Shown one piece after another: positions 1-8,723 of a stretch of 42,455 nt of DNA. Both the position numbers and the translations under genes were made by a program. Location: contig CBFCZV010000026.1 in assembly GCA_965602855.1 (NCBI GenBank), forward strand, positions 1 through 42,455. The letters run 5' to 3'. Below the pieces are notes generated by a model that was given only the letters and a program-made list of their open reading frames with translations, had not been told where the DNA came from and made no database searches. Source of the stretch: LH-M37 sp965602855 (GTDB lineage Bacteria; Pseudomonadota; Gammaproteobacteria; SZUA-229). Position 1 is the first letter of the stretch. The number at the start of each line of letters is the position of its first letter.

Positions 1-2386
1 GTAAACCATCATTATCTGCATCTACTGAAGCGGCAATATTAGTTGGGAAGGCATCAACGCTATCAGCCACGCCATCACCATCAGTGTCCATTTCGGTGGT
101 CACGGTAAACGTATCGCTGACTCCACCAATACTCAAAACCACATCAACAGCAGTCAATCCACTGAGCGATGAGGTGGTTTGCACTGTCACCGTGTCACCG
201 TTATTAATAAATCCATTGGCAGATGTGTAATCACCTACATTAATTTTATACACACCACCAGTAATCGAGATTGGACTTGATGCACCCAGTCCGGCCAGTG
301 TGACTGTGTCAGAAGTAATTAAGGTACTAAGTGCCGCATCAGCCTGATCAGTAAAACTAAAGGCATCAGGTATGGTGTCGGTAAGTGTTGTGACGCTAAA
401 GGTATCACTGATACCACCGATAGTAAGCACAGCATTAACGGTCGTGTTGTTACTTGCCGATGAGGTGGTTTGCACTGTCACCATGTCACCGTTATTAATA
501 AATCCATTGGCAGATGTGTAATCACCTGCATTAATTTTGTATGCACCATCGATAATCGAAATGGCTGCAGGGTTTAGTAAACCGGTAATAACAACCGTAT
601 CAGAAGTGATTAACGTATTAAGTGCAACACTCGTCTGGTCAGTAAAACTAAAAGTCGCATCATCATCTGTATTACTGGCCGCTACACTGGCTACTACCAT
701 GCCATCGTAGTTAGTATCGGCAGTACTGCTCACAGTAAAGTTGATGTTGTAGTTGATATCACCATCATCCACCGCATCATTAACACCGGTGACAGTAACA
801 GTTTGTAATGTACTCCAGTTAGCGCTGGTAAAAGTAACACTGGCAGGTAATACAGTGGCTTCATCGCTATTAGAGCTGACTATATCGATTACTACATCAT
901 CAGTCGGCGGACTATCGAGAACCAGAGTGAACGTATCTGTTGTACCATCTTCAGCGGTTACTGTTGAACTATCTGTTTCGACTACAGTGACACCGGGAAC
1001 AACAAGCTGCCAGGCCAGTGCGTAGTCCCAGTCAAAATCTGCCTGACCGGTTCCTTTAATGACCTTTAGCTGGTAATTACGGTTACTTAATAGATCGAAC
1101 CAGATATTCTCAGTGTTATCGATGGTACTGGTTGAACTGGCAACAACAGCATTACCACCATCAACATCAATCAGCTGCAAATCCAGATCATAAAAATTAT
1201 CAGTAGAAGTGCCTAAAACTTCAAGATTCCAAACTAAAGACGCTTTTATTTTTTGTCCGCCAATGGCGCTGGTTGTAAAACTGTAAGTGGCTGTCGCATT
1301 GCCACTTAATCCACCAAAAGAGGGATTATAATCAAAGCCTACATTGGCAATTGTTGAGCCGCCATCCTCACTGCTGTCCTGCTCACCCTTATCTAGTAAA
1401 TGATAGCTATTGTAAAGATTGACTTGCCCAGCACCAAAACGTGTATCCAGACCATTACTGGTTTGTTTGCCTGCTGTACGATAATCAGTAATATCTACAG
1501 CATTAGTATTTCCTATTGTTTCCCTATCGGCACCGGCCATTAACAATGCTTTAATGGTTTCGGAAAGTTCTGCATTGTAAATCGTGCCATTTGCAGTAGT
1601 GATGCTGCCGTTGGATAACAGGGGATTAGTGTGTCCATGATCCATCAATAGAACAGCTGCTGATGAAATTCTTGGCGCAGAAGCGCTGCCAGTCCCTTCA
1701 GGCGAAACGATATCAGGTTTGGCTCTTCCGCTGACATAAGTCGTATCGTCAACTAGGTTAGTTACAATCGTAGCAGTACCTGTAATACCTGTCCCAGCTG
1801 AAAGCCCAGCTACGATGGCATTGAAGCTACTAGACAGCATCGGATTCGTTAGTGTATTTGTGTGAACACCAATAACCTGTATAAATTCATCTACCTCAAC
1901 CAGATAATCTACTCTGCGCAGTACTTCTGCATCCCCGTCACCAAATGAGCCTGCCCAACTATGATTAACTAATCGTGTTGAGGAGGTACCAGTGCCTGCT
2001 CCTCCTGCATTTAAAAAACCAGCAAGTAGCCAATCTACCGCTTCAAATAAATCAACAGTGCCAATGGCCGTTGAAGATGATGAGACCGAACCATAAAACT
2101 TTTGAGCTACCGAGGTAGCGTGACCAGAAACACCAGTGCAAAAGGATGTTGTGTTGTCTATAAAACTGATTGAGGAAAACTCCGTAAGTGTCATATCAGG
2201 AGCACATGCTCCAGAGGACAGCGCTTCAACCTGTGTCACGGCAATACTACCGCCGTCAGGTACACCGGCACCCAACTCAAGGCTCAGATCAGTAAAACCA
2301 ATATCATCAAGAGTGGCCGCCTGTGCTTCAACAGACAAAAACAAACACAATGCAATAGAACCAAAAAACGAATACTTTGTTCTCAT
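1..2386 (-). CDS. Secreted subtilase-like (S8) protein with Ig-like and TSP3 repeats, 3' end outside window
   Basis: An open frame of about 795 codons starts at the ATG at 2386 and runs off the left edge. Residues 1-23 form a signal peptide ending in AQA, so the product is exported. Subtilase landmarks follow: a His motif (SGHATSVAQ, H89), an NHSWAG block near 141, and KPDIVSPEGTGSASAP, where S234 aligns with the catalytic Ser. The usual N-terminal VIDTG Asp motif is not clear; the matching segment reads IAVTQVEA. Next come a DLDLQL-containing beta-sandwich-like region (about 360-440), a domain ending in QTVTVTGVNDA, two near-identical 97-residue repeats, and a calcium-binding TSP3-type start (DTDGDGVADSVDAFP). 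Family knowledge suggests an extracellular or surface protease, possibly with a C-terminal anchor beyond the window. It lies 118 bp downstream of holA on the same strand; no terminator was recognised between them. Confidence 0.8.
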   Translation of the reverse strand, partial: MRTKYSFFGSIALCLFLSVEAQAATLDDIGFTDLSLELGAGVPDGGSIAVTQVEALSSGACAPDMTLTEFSSISFIDNTTSFCTGVSGHATSVAQKFYGSVSSSSTAIGTVDLFEAVDWLLAGFLNAGGAGTGTSSTRLVNHSWAGSFGDGDAEVLRRVDYLVEVDEFIQVIGVHTNTLTNPMLSSSFNAIVAGLSAGTGITGTATIVTNLVDDTTYVSGRAKPDIVSPEGTGSASAPRISSAAVLLMDHGHTNPLLSNGSITTANGTIYNAELSETIKALLMAGADRETIGNTNAVDITDYRTAGKQTSNGLDTRFGAGQVNLYNSYHLLDKGEQDSSEDGGSTIANVGFDYNPSFGGLSGNATATYSFTTSAIGGQKIKASLVWNLEVLGTSTDNFYDLDLQLIDVDGGNAVVASSTSTIDNTENIWFDLLSNRNYQLKVIKGTGQADFDWDYALAWQLVVPGVTVVETDSSTVTAEDGTTDTFTLVLDSPPTDDVVIDIVSSNSDEATVLPASVTFTSANWSTLQTVTVTGVNDAVDDGDINYNINFTVSSTADTNYDGMVVASVAASNTDDDATFSFTDQTSVALNTLITSDTVVITGLLNPAAISIIDGAYKINAGDYTSANGFINNGDMVTVQTTSSASNNTTVNAVLTIGGISDTFSVTTLTDTIPDAFSFTDQADAALSTLITSDTVTLAGLGASSPISITGGVYKINVGDYTSANGFINNGDTVTVQTTSSLSGLTAVDVVLSIGGVSDTFTVTTEMDTDGDGVADSVDAFPTNIAASVDADNDGL
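69..359 (-). repeat. Intragenic tandem repeat unit, 291-bp period (second copy in reading direction)
   Basis: This is one of two adjacent 97-codon units inside the subtilase-like gene. Each runs from FSFTDQ through DYTSANGFINNGD to a GG-SDTF-VTT ending. The core 168-248 matches 459-539 at 79 of 81 bases, far closer than protein conservation requires. The unit boundaries given are approximate, set by the conserved start of FSFTDQ. Confidence 0.85.
360..650 (-). repeat. Intragenic tandem repeat unit, 291-bp period (first copy in reading direction)
   Basis: This is the partner of the unit at 69-359, offset by exactly 291 bp. The half encoding DYTSANGFINNGD-VTVQTTSS is almost identical at DNA level, while the flanking halves have diverged. 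That pattern suggests recent duplication or gene conversion of the core. Confidence 0.85.
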
Positions 2387-2504
2387 AAATAAATCTCTCA
2401 ATTAGATACCACGTGAAATGTATCAGAATATAAATATTATAGAAATAAATAGAGAGCTATTCATTCCTGAAATTAACCACCTAGTCTGAAAATACTGCTA
2501 TTTA

Positions 2505-3518
2505 TCAACGTATTGAGCGAGATCGACCACTGGCCAGCAAAAAGCACAGCATCCGCAGCTCATCCTGTGAATTCCCCTCTTCAAACCCCTTACTGACACC
2601 TTCAATTTTCATACAGCGCTGCAACAACGAACGCAGGGTTTTTTCAGTGTGACGGGACAGGCAGGCTTTAAATAACGGCATACGATTGCCCCAGACGCCA
2701 GAGCGTTTCAGCGTGTATTCGGCTGATGATGGATCTGCTGCGGCCAGGCAGAGCAGACGAATTTCTTTGGCCAGCGCCCAGATCATGGCGAGTGGCTCTA
2801 CGCCTTCTGCAGCAAGGCTATTGAGAATCTTTACTACTCGTGGAGCATCGCCTTTTAGCGCAGTATCGACCAGCTCAAAAACACTGAAGCGGGAGTTTTC
2901 TGTAATCGCTTCGTTAACGTTTTCAAAAGTAATTTCGCCGGGACCAACGAACAAATATATTTTGTCGATTTCCTGTGCAGCGGCCAACAAGTTACCTTCT
3001 ACATTCTGGCAAACATAATCGATGACTTCATTATCGGGTTGCATGCCACGTTGCTGAAAACGCTGGCGCACCCAGGCGGGGAGATGACCACTATCAACCG
3101 GCCAGCATTGTATGACCATACCCTGCTTATCGATAGCCTTGAACCAGGCGCTATTTTTTGCACTCTTATCCAGTTTGCCCGCGCTAATCAACACAATGGT
3201 GTCTTCAGCAGGGTTTTCTAAATACTGCTTTATCGCCTGACTGCCCTGTTTACCAAACTTGCCCGAGGGAATTCGAACATCGAGTATACGCTGTGATGAA
3301 AACAGCGACATACTCGCGGCCTCGTCATTAAAATCCTGCCACTCAAAACTGGCATCTACTTCAAATATTTCACGCTCTGCATAACCCTGCTCACGACAGC
3401 TTGAACGAATCAGATCAGTAGCTTCCATCGCCTGCAAGGGTTCATCACCACTCACCAGATAAACAGGATACAGCTGTTTATTCAAAGCAGATCTGAGCTG
3501 GTCTGGACGAACGTTCAT
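2505..3518 (-). CDS. holA: DNA polymerase III subunit delta
   Basis: The 337-residue product is the delta subunit of the DNA polymerase III clamp loader, which opens the beta sliding clamp. The N-terminus carries the family pattern YLVSGDEPLQ and the length is typical (about 340). As expected for delta, the AAA+-like fold has no intact P-loop. The conserved helical C-terminal collar region (VEPLAMIWALAKEIRLL) is present. The ATG overlaps the lptE stop in a TAATG junction, so it is probably co-transcribed and translationally coupled with lptE and leuS. In many gammaproteobacteria nadD follows holA; here a secreted protease gene does. Confidence 0.96.
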   Translation of the reverse strand: MNVRPDQLRSALNKQLYPVYLVSGDEPLQAMEATDLIRSSCREQGYAEREIFEVDASFEWQDFNDEAASMSLFSSQRILDVRIPSGKFGKQGSQAIKQYLENPAEDTIVLISAGKLDKSAKNSAWFKAIDKQGMVIQCWPVDSGHLPAWVRQRFQQRGMQPDNEVIDYVCQNVEGNLLAAAQEIDKIYLFVGPGEITFENVNEAITENSRFSVFELVDTALKGDAPRVVKILNSLAAEGVEPLAMIWALAKEIRLLCLAAADPSSAEYTLKRSGVWGNRMPLFKACLSRHTEKTLRSLLQRCMKIEGVSKGFEEGNSQDELRMLCFLLASGRSRSIR

Positions 3519-4054
3519 TATTTGATAGCACTCAACTGCCTGAGCATTATCTGTGCGGCGTCTTTACGCATATCTTCTTGCATGGCCTTTTTTTCATGAC
3601 CCACGGCCAGCACACTATCGGGATCAAACAATAAATCTTTTTTTAATTTGATTGTATTTGTTTTTATTATTTCTGATCGCTGATCTTCATCAGAGACTAC
3701 TGAGGCCTCTTTCAACTCATAACGAAACTGATAATTTAATTCATACTCATGGGCACGACCACGATCATCAACTGATACGACACGCTGACTATCCTGCACA
3801 CCGGAAATAGTTAAAACTGTTTTAGCCTCAGAAACTGATGTTACCAACACGTTATCACCAGATGCAGACAACAAATTTTCTAACTCACGATTTAATGTAT
3901 TATCACTACCACTTGAATCTATAAAAATTGGCGTAATACGATCAGATAAGCTAAGTACGCCCCTAAGATGAAAACCACAGGAACTTTGTATACCGAACAA
4001 AACAATCAGCAAAAAAATTAAACTGCTCTTATGAAGATAGCTCAAAGTATTCAT
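3518..4054 (-). CDS. lptE: LPS-assembly lipoprotein LptE
   Basis: The 178-residue protein is the plug subunit of the LptD/LptE outer-membrane translocon, which inserts lipopolysaccharide into the outer leaflet. A hydrophobic signal segment (about residues 12-25) is followed by SSCGFHLRG; CGFHLRG is the hallmark of LptE and Cys26 is the predicted lipidation site. The lipobox is atypical, with Gln rather than Leu at -3. The rest follows the usual secretion/TonB-like alpha-beta pattern, with a basic C-terminal half. It overlaps leuS and holA by one base at TAATG junctions, the standard leuS-lptE-holA arrangement. Confidence 0.94.
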   Translation of the reverse strand: MNTLSYLHKSSLIFLLIVLFGIQSSCGFHLRGVLSLSDRITPIFIDSSGSDNTLNRELENLLSASGDNVLVTSVSEAKTVLTISGVQDSQRVVSVDDRGRAHEYELNYQFRYELKEASVVSDEDQRSEIIKTNTIKLKKDLLFDPDSVLAVGHEKKAMQEDMRKDAAQIMLRQLSAIK

Positions 4055-6504
4055 TAGCCGACAACCAGATTAACCAGACGCCCGGGCACAACAATCACCT
4101 TGCGTACGGTTTTACCTTCGATGTTGCTGATAATTTTTTCATCTGCAAGCGCTAGCGCTTCAACCGTATCTTTATCCGCATCTACTGACACTTTGATTTT
4201 TGATCGCAGCTTACCGTTCACCTGAACCATCATTTCAATTTCATCCTGAACCAAGGCTGCTTCATCATGCGATGGCCAGCTGGCTTCGGCGACCAGACCT
4301 TCATGCCCCAGATCCTGCCAGAGCTGCTGCGTGATATGCGGCACAATCGGTGACAGCATCAGCGTGATAAATTCAATCGCTTCGTGCATGATAGCTTTGC
4401 CCTGCTCACTATCATCTTTGTATTTAGCCAGATCATTAATCAGTTCCATAACCGCTGCGATGGCCGTATTAAACGTATAACGACGACCGATATCATCACT
4501 GACTTTTTTCAGTGTTTCGTGCACTTTACGACGTATATCTTTTTGCTCGGCACTCAACGTAGCCGCATCAACAGCGACTGCATTAGTGTCAATATTTTCT
4601 TCGACCAGTTTCCACAAACGCTTGAGGAATCGTGAAGCACCTTCAACACCGCTGTCCGCCCATTCCAACGATTGTTCTGGTGGCGCAGCGAACATGGTGA
4701 ACAAACGTACCGTATCTGCGCCATAAGATTCAATCAACCCTTGCGGGTCAACCGTGTTGCCTTTTGACTTCGACATCTTGGTGCCATCTTTCAGCACCAT
4801 GCCCTGCGTTAATAGACGTTTAAATGGCTCATCATTGTCGACCAGTCCTTCATCGCGCATTAATTTATGGAAGAAACGTGCGTACAACAAATGCAGCACC
4901 GCGTGTTCAACACCACCAATGTACTGGTCAACCGGTGCCCAGTATTTGGCGCGCTCATCCAGCATTTGATCTGCATCGGGACAGGTGAAACGTGCGTAGT
5001 ACCATGATGATTCAAAGAAGGTATCAAAGGTATCTGTTTCGCGCTCGGCCTTGCCACCACATTTGGGGCAGATGGTCTCGTAGAACTCCGGCATCTTCTT
5101 GATCGGCGAACCAATTACATCACCACTGAAATCCACATCTTCAGGCAACACTACCGGCAGCTGATCTTCGGGTACGGCCACCGCGCCACAGCTATCACAA
5201 TTGATAATCGGAATTGGCGTACCCCAGTAACGCTGACGAGAAACACCCCAGTCGCGTAAACGGAAATTAACCTGTTTCTCGCCCTTATCCATGGACTGCA
5301 ATTTTTCAGCGATAGCGTCAAACGCCTGCTGCGAAGTTAAGCCATCAAACTCACCCGAATTTTTCAGCACACCTTTTTCGACAAAGGCTTCGTCTTCAAC
5401 CGAAACATCATCGCCTTTAGCTGGCGCAATCACGGCTTTTATTGGCAAGTTATAAGCTTTGGCAAAAGCGTGGTCACGCACATCGTGCGCAGGCACCGAC
5501 ATCACCGCACCCGAACCGTATTCGATGAGTACAAAGTTAGCGACCCAGATGGGCACCTGCTCACCGGTAATCGGATGGCTGGCCATGAAACCCGTCGCCA
5601 TGCCTTTCTTTTCCATAGTCGCCATATCGGCTTCGGCGACACCGGAATTTTTGCAGGAATCAATAAAGGCCTGCAACTCAGGATTATCTGCGGCGGCTTT
5701 TTTCGCCAGTGCATGCTCCGCAGCCACTGCCACATAAGTCACGCCCATCAGGGTATCGGGACGCGTAGTATAAACGGTGAGTGGTGATTCACCTTCAACC
5801 TCGAATTGCAGCTCTACACCTTCGGAGCGACCAATCCAGTTGCGCTGCATGGTGCGGACTTTTTCCGGCCACTCATCCAGCTTGTCGATATCGTTGAGCA
5901 ACTCTTCAGCATAGTCAGTGATTTTCATGAACCACTGAGCAATCTCGCGGCGCTCTACCTGGTTATCACAGCGCCAGCACTTGCCATCAATAACCTGCTC
6001 ATTGGCGAGTACGGTTTTATCGTTCTCACACCAGTTCACCGCGGCGGTTTTTTTGTAGGCCAGCCCCTTCTCAAACAAACGGGTAAACAGCCATTGCTCC
6101 CAGCGATAGTATTCAGGTTTGCAGGTCGCCAGTTCGCGATCCCAGTCGTAACCGAAGCCCAGGCGTTTGAGCTGATCACGCATGTAATCGATATTTTCGT
6201 AAGTCCAGCTGGCGGGTGGCACCTTGTTTTTAATCGCCGCATTTTCAGCCGGTAGACCGAAGGCATCCCAACCCATGGGCTGCAATACGTTCTTGCCCTG
6301 CATTTTCTGGTAGCGTGAAATCACATCACCGATGGAGTAATTGCGCACATGCCCCATGTGCAAACGGCCACTGGGGTAAGGGAACATGGCGAGGCAATAA
6401 AACTTCTCTTTATCGGCATCTTCGACGACCTTAAAAGTTGCCTGTTTTTCCCAGACTTTCTGGACTTGAGACTCGATTTCCTGGGGATTGTATTCTTTCT
6501 GCAT
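4054..6504 (-). CDS. leuS: Leucyl-tRNA synthetase
   Basis: The 816-residue class I aminoacyl-tRNA synthetase charges tRNA-Leu. The HIGH motif is HMGH (residues 49-52, within PYPSGRLHMGHVRN) and KMSKS lies at 576-580. An editing (CP1) insertion is present, with the TTRPDT motif near the expected position. Two CxxC pairs (CWRCDNQ and CPKCGGK) form zinc-binding modules, and the anticodon-binding and C-terminal domains are complete. The length is slightly shorter than the 860 of E. coli, within the family range. It heads the leuS-lptE-holA operon and is divergent from the ybeL-type gene. No T-box or leader peptide was recognised upstream. Confidence 0.98.
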   Translation of the reverse strand: MQKEYNPQEIESQVQKVWEKQATFKVVEDADKEKFYCLAMFPYPSGRLHMGHVRNYSIGDVISRYQKMQGKNVLQPMGWDAFGLPAENAAIKNKVPPASWTYENIDYMRDQLKRLGFGYDWDRELATCKPEYYRWEQWLFTRLFEKGLAYKKTAAVNWCENDKTVLANEQVIDGKCWRCDNQVERREIAQWFMKITDYAEELLNDIDKLDEWPEKVRTMQRNWIGRSEGVELQFEVEGESPLTVYTTRPDTLMGVTYVAVAAEHALAKKAAADNPELQAFIDSCKNSGVAEADMATMEKKGMATGFMASHPITGEQVPIWVANFVLIEYGSGAVMSVPAHDVRDHAFAKAYNLPIKAVIAPAKGDDVSVEDEAFVEKGVLKNSGEFDGLTSQQAFDAIAEKLQSMDKGEKQVNFRLRDWGVSRQRYWGTPIPIINCDSCGAVAVPEDQLPVVLPEDVDFSGDVIGSPIKKMPEFYETICPKCGGKAERETDTFDTFFESSWYYARFTCPDADQMLDERAKYWAPVDQYIGGVEHAVLHLLYARFFHKLMRDEGLVDNDEPFKRLLTQGMVLKDGTKMSKSKGNTVDPQGLIESYGADTVRLFTMFAAPPEQSLEWADSGVEGASRFLKRLWKLVEENIDTNAVAVDAATLSAEQKDIRRKVHETLKKVSDDIGRRYTFNTAIAAVMELINDLAKYKDDSEQGKAIMHEAIEFITLMLSPIVPHITQQLWQDLGHEGLVAEASWPSHDEAALVQDEIEMMVQVNGKLRSKIKVSVDADKDTVEALALADEKIISNIEGKTVRKVIVVPGRLVNLVVG

Positions 6505-6599
6505 TATGGCTCTTGATTCTGGTCAATAGTTCGTCCAATGTATCGACATTGCGAACTTTTATGGTCTATAAATATGGTGTGAAAGGATACACGAGGGAT

Positions 6600-6624
6600 G
6601 CGGGCAAGGAAACCTTAAACCCGC
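6600..6624 (+). other. Hairpin in the 5' region of the ybeL-type gene
   Basis: GCGGG (6600-6604) can pair with CCCGC (6620-6624) around an inner AAGG/CCTT stem (6606-6609 with 6613-6616). It lies about 30 bases before the ATG of the zinc-ribbon gene. No T-tract follows, so it is not a terminator. Its role is unknown. Confidence 0.35.
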
Positions 6625-6654
6625 AACGGGCAACACTTTAAAAGCTGGAAAATC

Positions 6655-7179
6655 ATGACATCTAACAAACATCAATCATCAAACCGTCTGGTCGAGACCT
6701 ATAACCAGATGATGTCCCATATCCGGGAAGCCTTTGAAAATGCAGACACTTCAGATCTGACTCTACAAAAAGCGCTAAATAATGCCAAAGAGGAAGCCAT
6801 TCATCTTGGTGAAATCACCATGGAAGAGGCACACGAAATCAGCGAGTACATCAAACGCGACATCAACGATGCGGCCGAGTACATGATGGATTCCGGCGCT
6901 GAATTGGGCGACTGGTTGATGCTGGATATTGAAGTGATTGAACGTCACATTATCGATCTGTTTCTATCGGTGGCTGATCGCACCCGCATCGAGCTGGAAC
7001 AATTTCAGAACCCACCGCATGAACCCAACGAATACCACAGCGGTGAAATCACCGGCCCCGGCACGCTAGTCTGCACGCAGTGTGGGCATAACGTTTCTTT
7101 TATCACCACTGGTGAAATCGAGCCCTGCCCCGAATGCCAGAACACGCTATTCCAGCGAGCGCAAACGGGCAAAAACTAG
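6655..7179 (+). CDS. ybeL: YbeL-type zinc-ribbon protein (DUF1451 family)
   Basis: The 174-residue cytoplasmic protein has a helical, acidic N-terminal region (about 1-110; MSHIREAFENA, EISEYIKRDI) and a C-terminal zinc ribbon with C140/C143 and C158/C161. This is the layout of E. coli YbeL, a protein of unknown function. It lies between leuS and lnt, in the same neighbourhood as in enterobacteria. The start is the ATG after a modest GGA-type ribosome site. It is one of only two genes in the window on the + strand. Its TAG stop overlaps the lnt stop in the tetranucleotide CTAG, so the two genes converge without a gap. Confidence 0.88.
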   Translation: MTSNKHQSSNRLVETYNQMMSHIREAFENADTSDLTLQKALNNAKEEAIHLGEITMEEAHEISEYIKRDINDAAEYMMDSGAELGDWLMLDIEVIERHIIDLFLSVADRTRIELEQFQNPPHEPNEYHSGEITGPGTLVCTQCGHNVSFITTGEIEPCPECQNTLFQRAQTGKN

Positions 7180-8705
7180 CGACTACGCCGTGCCTTGAAG
7201 GCAAAGAAACCCAGCACACCCAGGCTAGTCAGTACCAGCATCAGGTCGCCCCAGAGAATATAGGGGGTGGCACCCTTCATCGGTTGTACGCTGGCTTTTA
7301 ATACACTAACTTCAAATTGTGGAGAGACGGCTACCTCTTCACCCTTCGGCCCGATAATCGAAGATATGCCGGTATTGGTCGCCCTCAACATAAAACGCCC
7401 GCTTTCCAGCGCACGCATACGTGCAATAGCATGATGCTGGAAAGGTTCATGTGAACCATCAAACCAGGCATCATTGCTCACATTCACCAGCAAGGTCGCT
7501 TCCGGCAGGTCTTTACGCACATCACGTGCAAAGGCATCTTCAAAACAGATGCTCACTCCCAGCGGCTGACCCGCTGCTCGCAACAAAGGTTGCTCATAAT
7601 CACCAGAAGCGATATCCGACATCGGGATCTTCATAAAGCGATTAAAGAACTCGATCAATGAACGCAGCGGCACGTACTCACCCAGAGGAACCAGATGACG
7701 CTTGCGGTATTCACCACCGTTAACGTTGATCAAGCTGTTGTAATAATACCGTGTATCCATATCCCTGATAAAAATACCCGCCAGCAAATCAGTTTCTGTT
7801 TTTTTCATCTCCCTGGAAAGGTCTTCGATATAATCACCTAACTGATGCTGAAAACCTGGGATCGAAGTTTCTGGCCAGATGATTAAATCAACATCTTTCT
7901 GCTCCAGAGAAATCTGTTTATATCGCTGCAAAGTTGGGATTTTTAACTCACGCTTCCATTTTAAACTTTGCTCAATGTTTCCCTGTATTAGAGCCACCTT
8001 AATTTCATCGCTGCTGACTTCAGTCCAGGATATTTGTTTAAGCAGAAAACCCGTCAGCCATAGCCCTAATAAAAACAGCGCTGCTTTTTTGCGCAGACTC
8101 GAATCAATCAGCAATAACACCAGAGCACCTGACGTCATCGCCAGCAACAAACCCACACCATGACTACCAATCAATGGCGCAAAACCCGACAGGGGTAAAT
8201 CAATCTGCGTATAACCTAATTGCTGCCATGAGAAACCCGTTAAAACGATACCCTGCAACCATTCAAATAACGCCCATGACATGGGATACAACAAAATCAG
8301 TTTGACCGCATTACTGGTTTTACAGAACCTATTAACAAAAAAACCGGCCAGTGCAGTGTAAATAGATAAATAAGCCGAAAGAAAAAATATCAACAAAAAC
8401 GCAAATAAAGTAGGACTACCACCATGATAGTGCAGGCTAAAATAAATCCAGCCAACGCCGCTACACTGCATGCCGACACCGAACAGCCAGCCATGCAGCA
8501 ATGCTTTTTTAGGACTGGATTGCAACAGAACATAAAACAAAAAAGCGGTTAACAGATAGATCAACCAGACCTGATCAAACGGTGCAAACGCTAGCGCCGT
8601 TAAGGCACCAGCGAGTAAACTCAGCAGCGGTAAAAAACGAAACTCAATAGAAAAAAACTGGGATAAATTTTTAAACGAGTTCAACTTGAGCGCAGCTACT
8701 GACAT
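7176..8705 (-). CDS. lnt: Apolipoprotein N-acyltransferase
   Basis: This inner-membrane enzyme adds the third acyl chain to the N-terminal Cys of lipoproteins, a step needed for Lol-dependent sorting. About 200 hydrophobic N-terminal residues (several membrane helices) precede a nitrilase-like periplasmic domain. Its catalytic triad is visible: Glu in IWPETSIPG, Lys in KRHLVPLGEYVP and Cys in VSICFEDAF. A final membrane helix (LWGDLMLVLTSLGVLGFFAF) closes the protein. I start at the ATG at 8705 (509 residues); the frame is also open to a TTG at 8714, and neither has a strong ribosome site. It is the last gene of the miaB-ybeZ-ybeY-corC-lnt operon. Confidence 0.96.
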   Translation of the reverse strand: MSVAALKLNSFKNLSQFFSIEFRFLPLLSLLAGALTALAFAPFDQVWLIYLLTAFLFYVLLQSSPKKALLHGWLFGVGMQCSGVGWIYFSLHYHGGSPTLFAFLLIFFLSAYLSIYTALAGFFVNRFCKTSNAVKLILLYPMSWALFEWLQGIVLTGFSWQQLGYTQIDLPLSGFAPLIGSHGVGLLLAMTSGALVLLLIDSSLRKKAALFLLGLWLTGFLLKQISWTEVSSDEIKVALIQGNIEQSLKWKRELKIPTLQRYKQISLEQKDVDLIIWPETSIPGFQHQLGDYIEDLSREMKKTETDLLAGIFIRDMDTRYYYNSLINVNGGEYRKRHLVPLGEYVPLRSLIEFFNRFMKIPMSDIASGDYEQPLLRAAGQPLGVSICFEDAFARDVRKDLPEATLLVNVSNDAWFDGSHEPFQHHAIARMRALESGRFMLRATNTGISSIIGPKGEEVAVSPQFEVSVLKASVQPMKGATPYILWGDLMLVLTSLGVLGFFAFKARRSR

Positions 8706-8723
8706 CCGTATCAATGACTCAAA

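Noticed and set aside
5806..6255. Antisense open frames opposite leuS, and similar ones opposite other conserved genes
   Set aside because: These are shadows of codon use in the real gene on the other strand, with no independent support.
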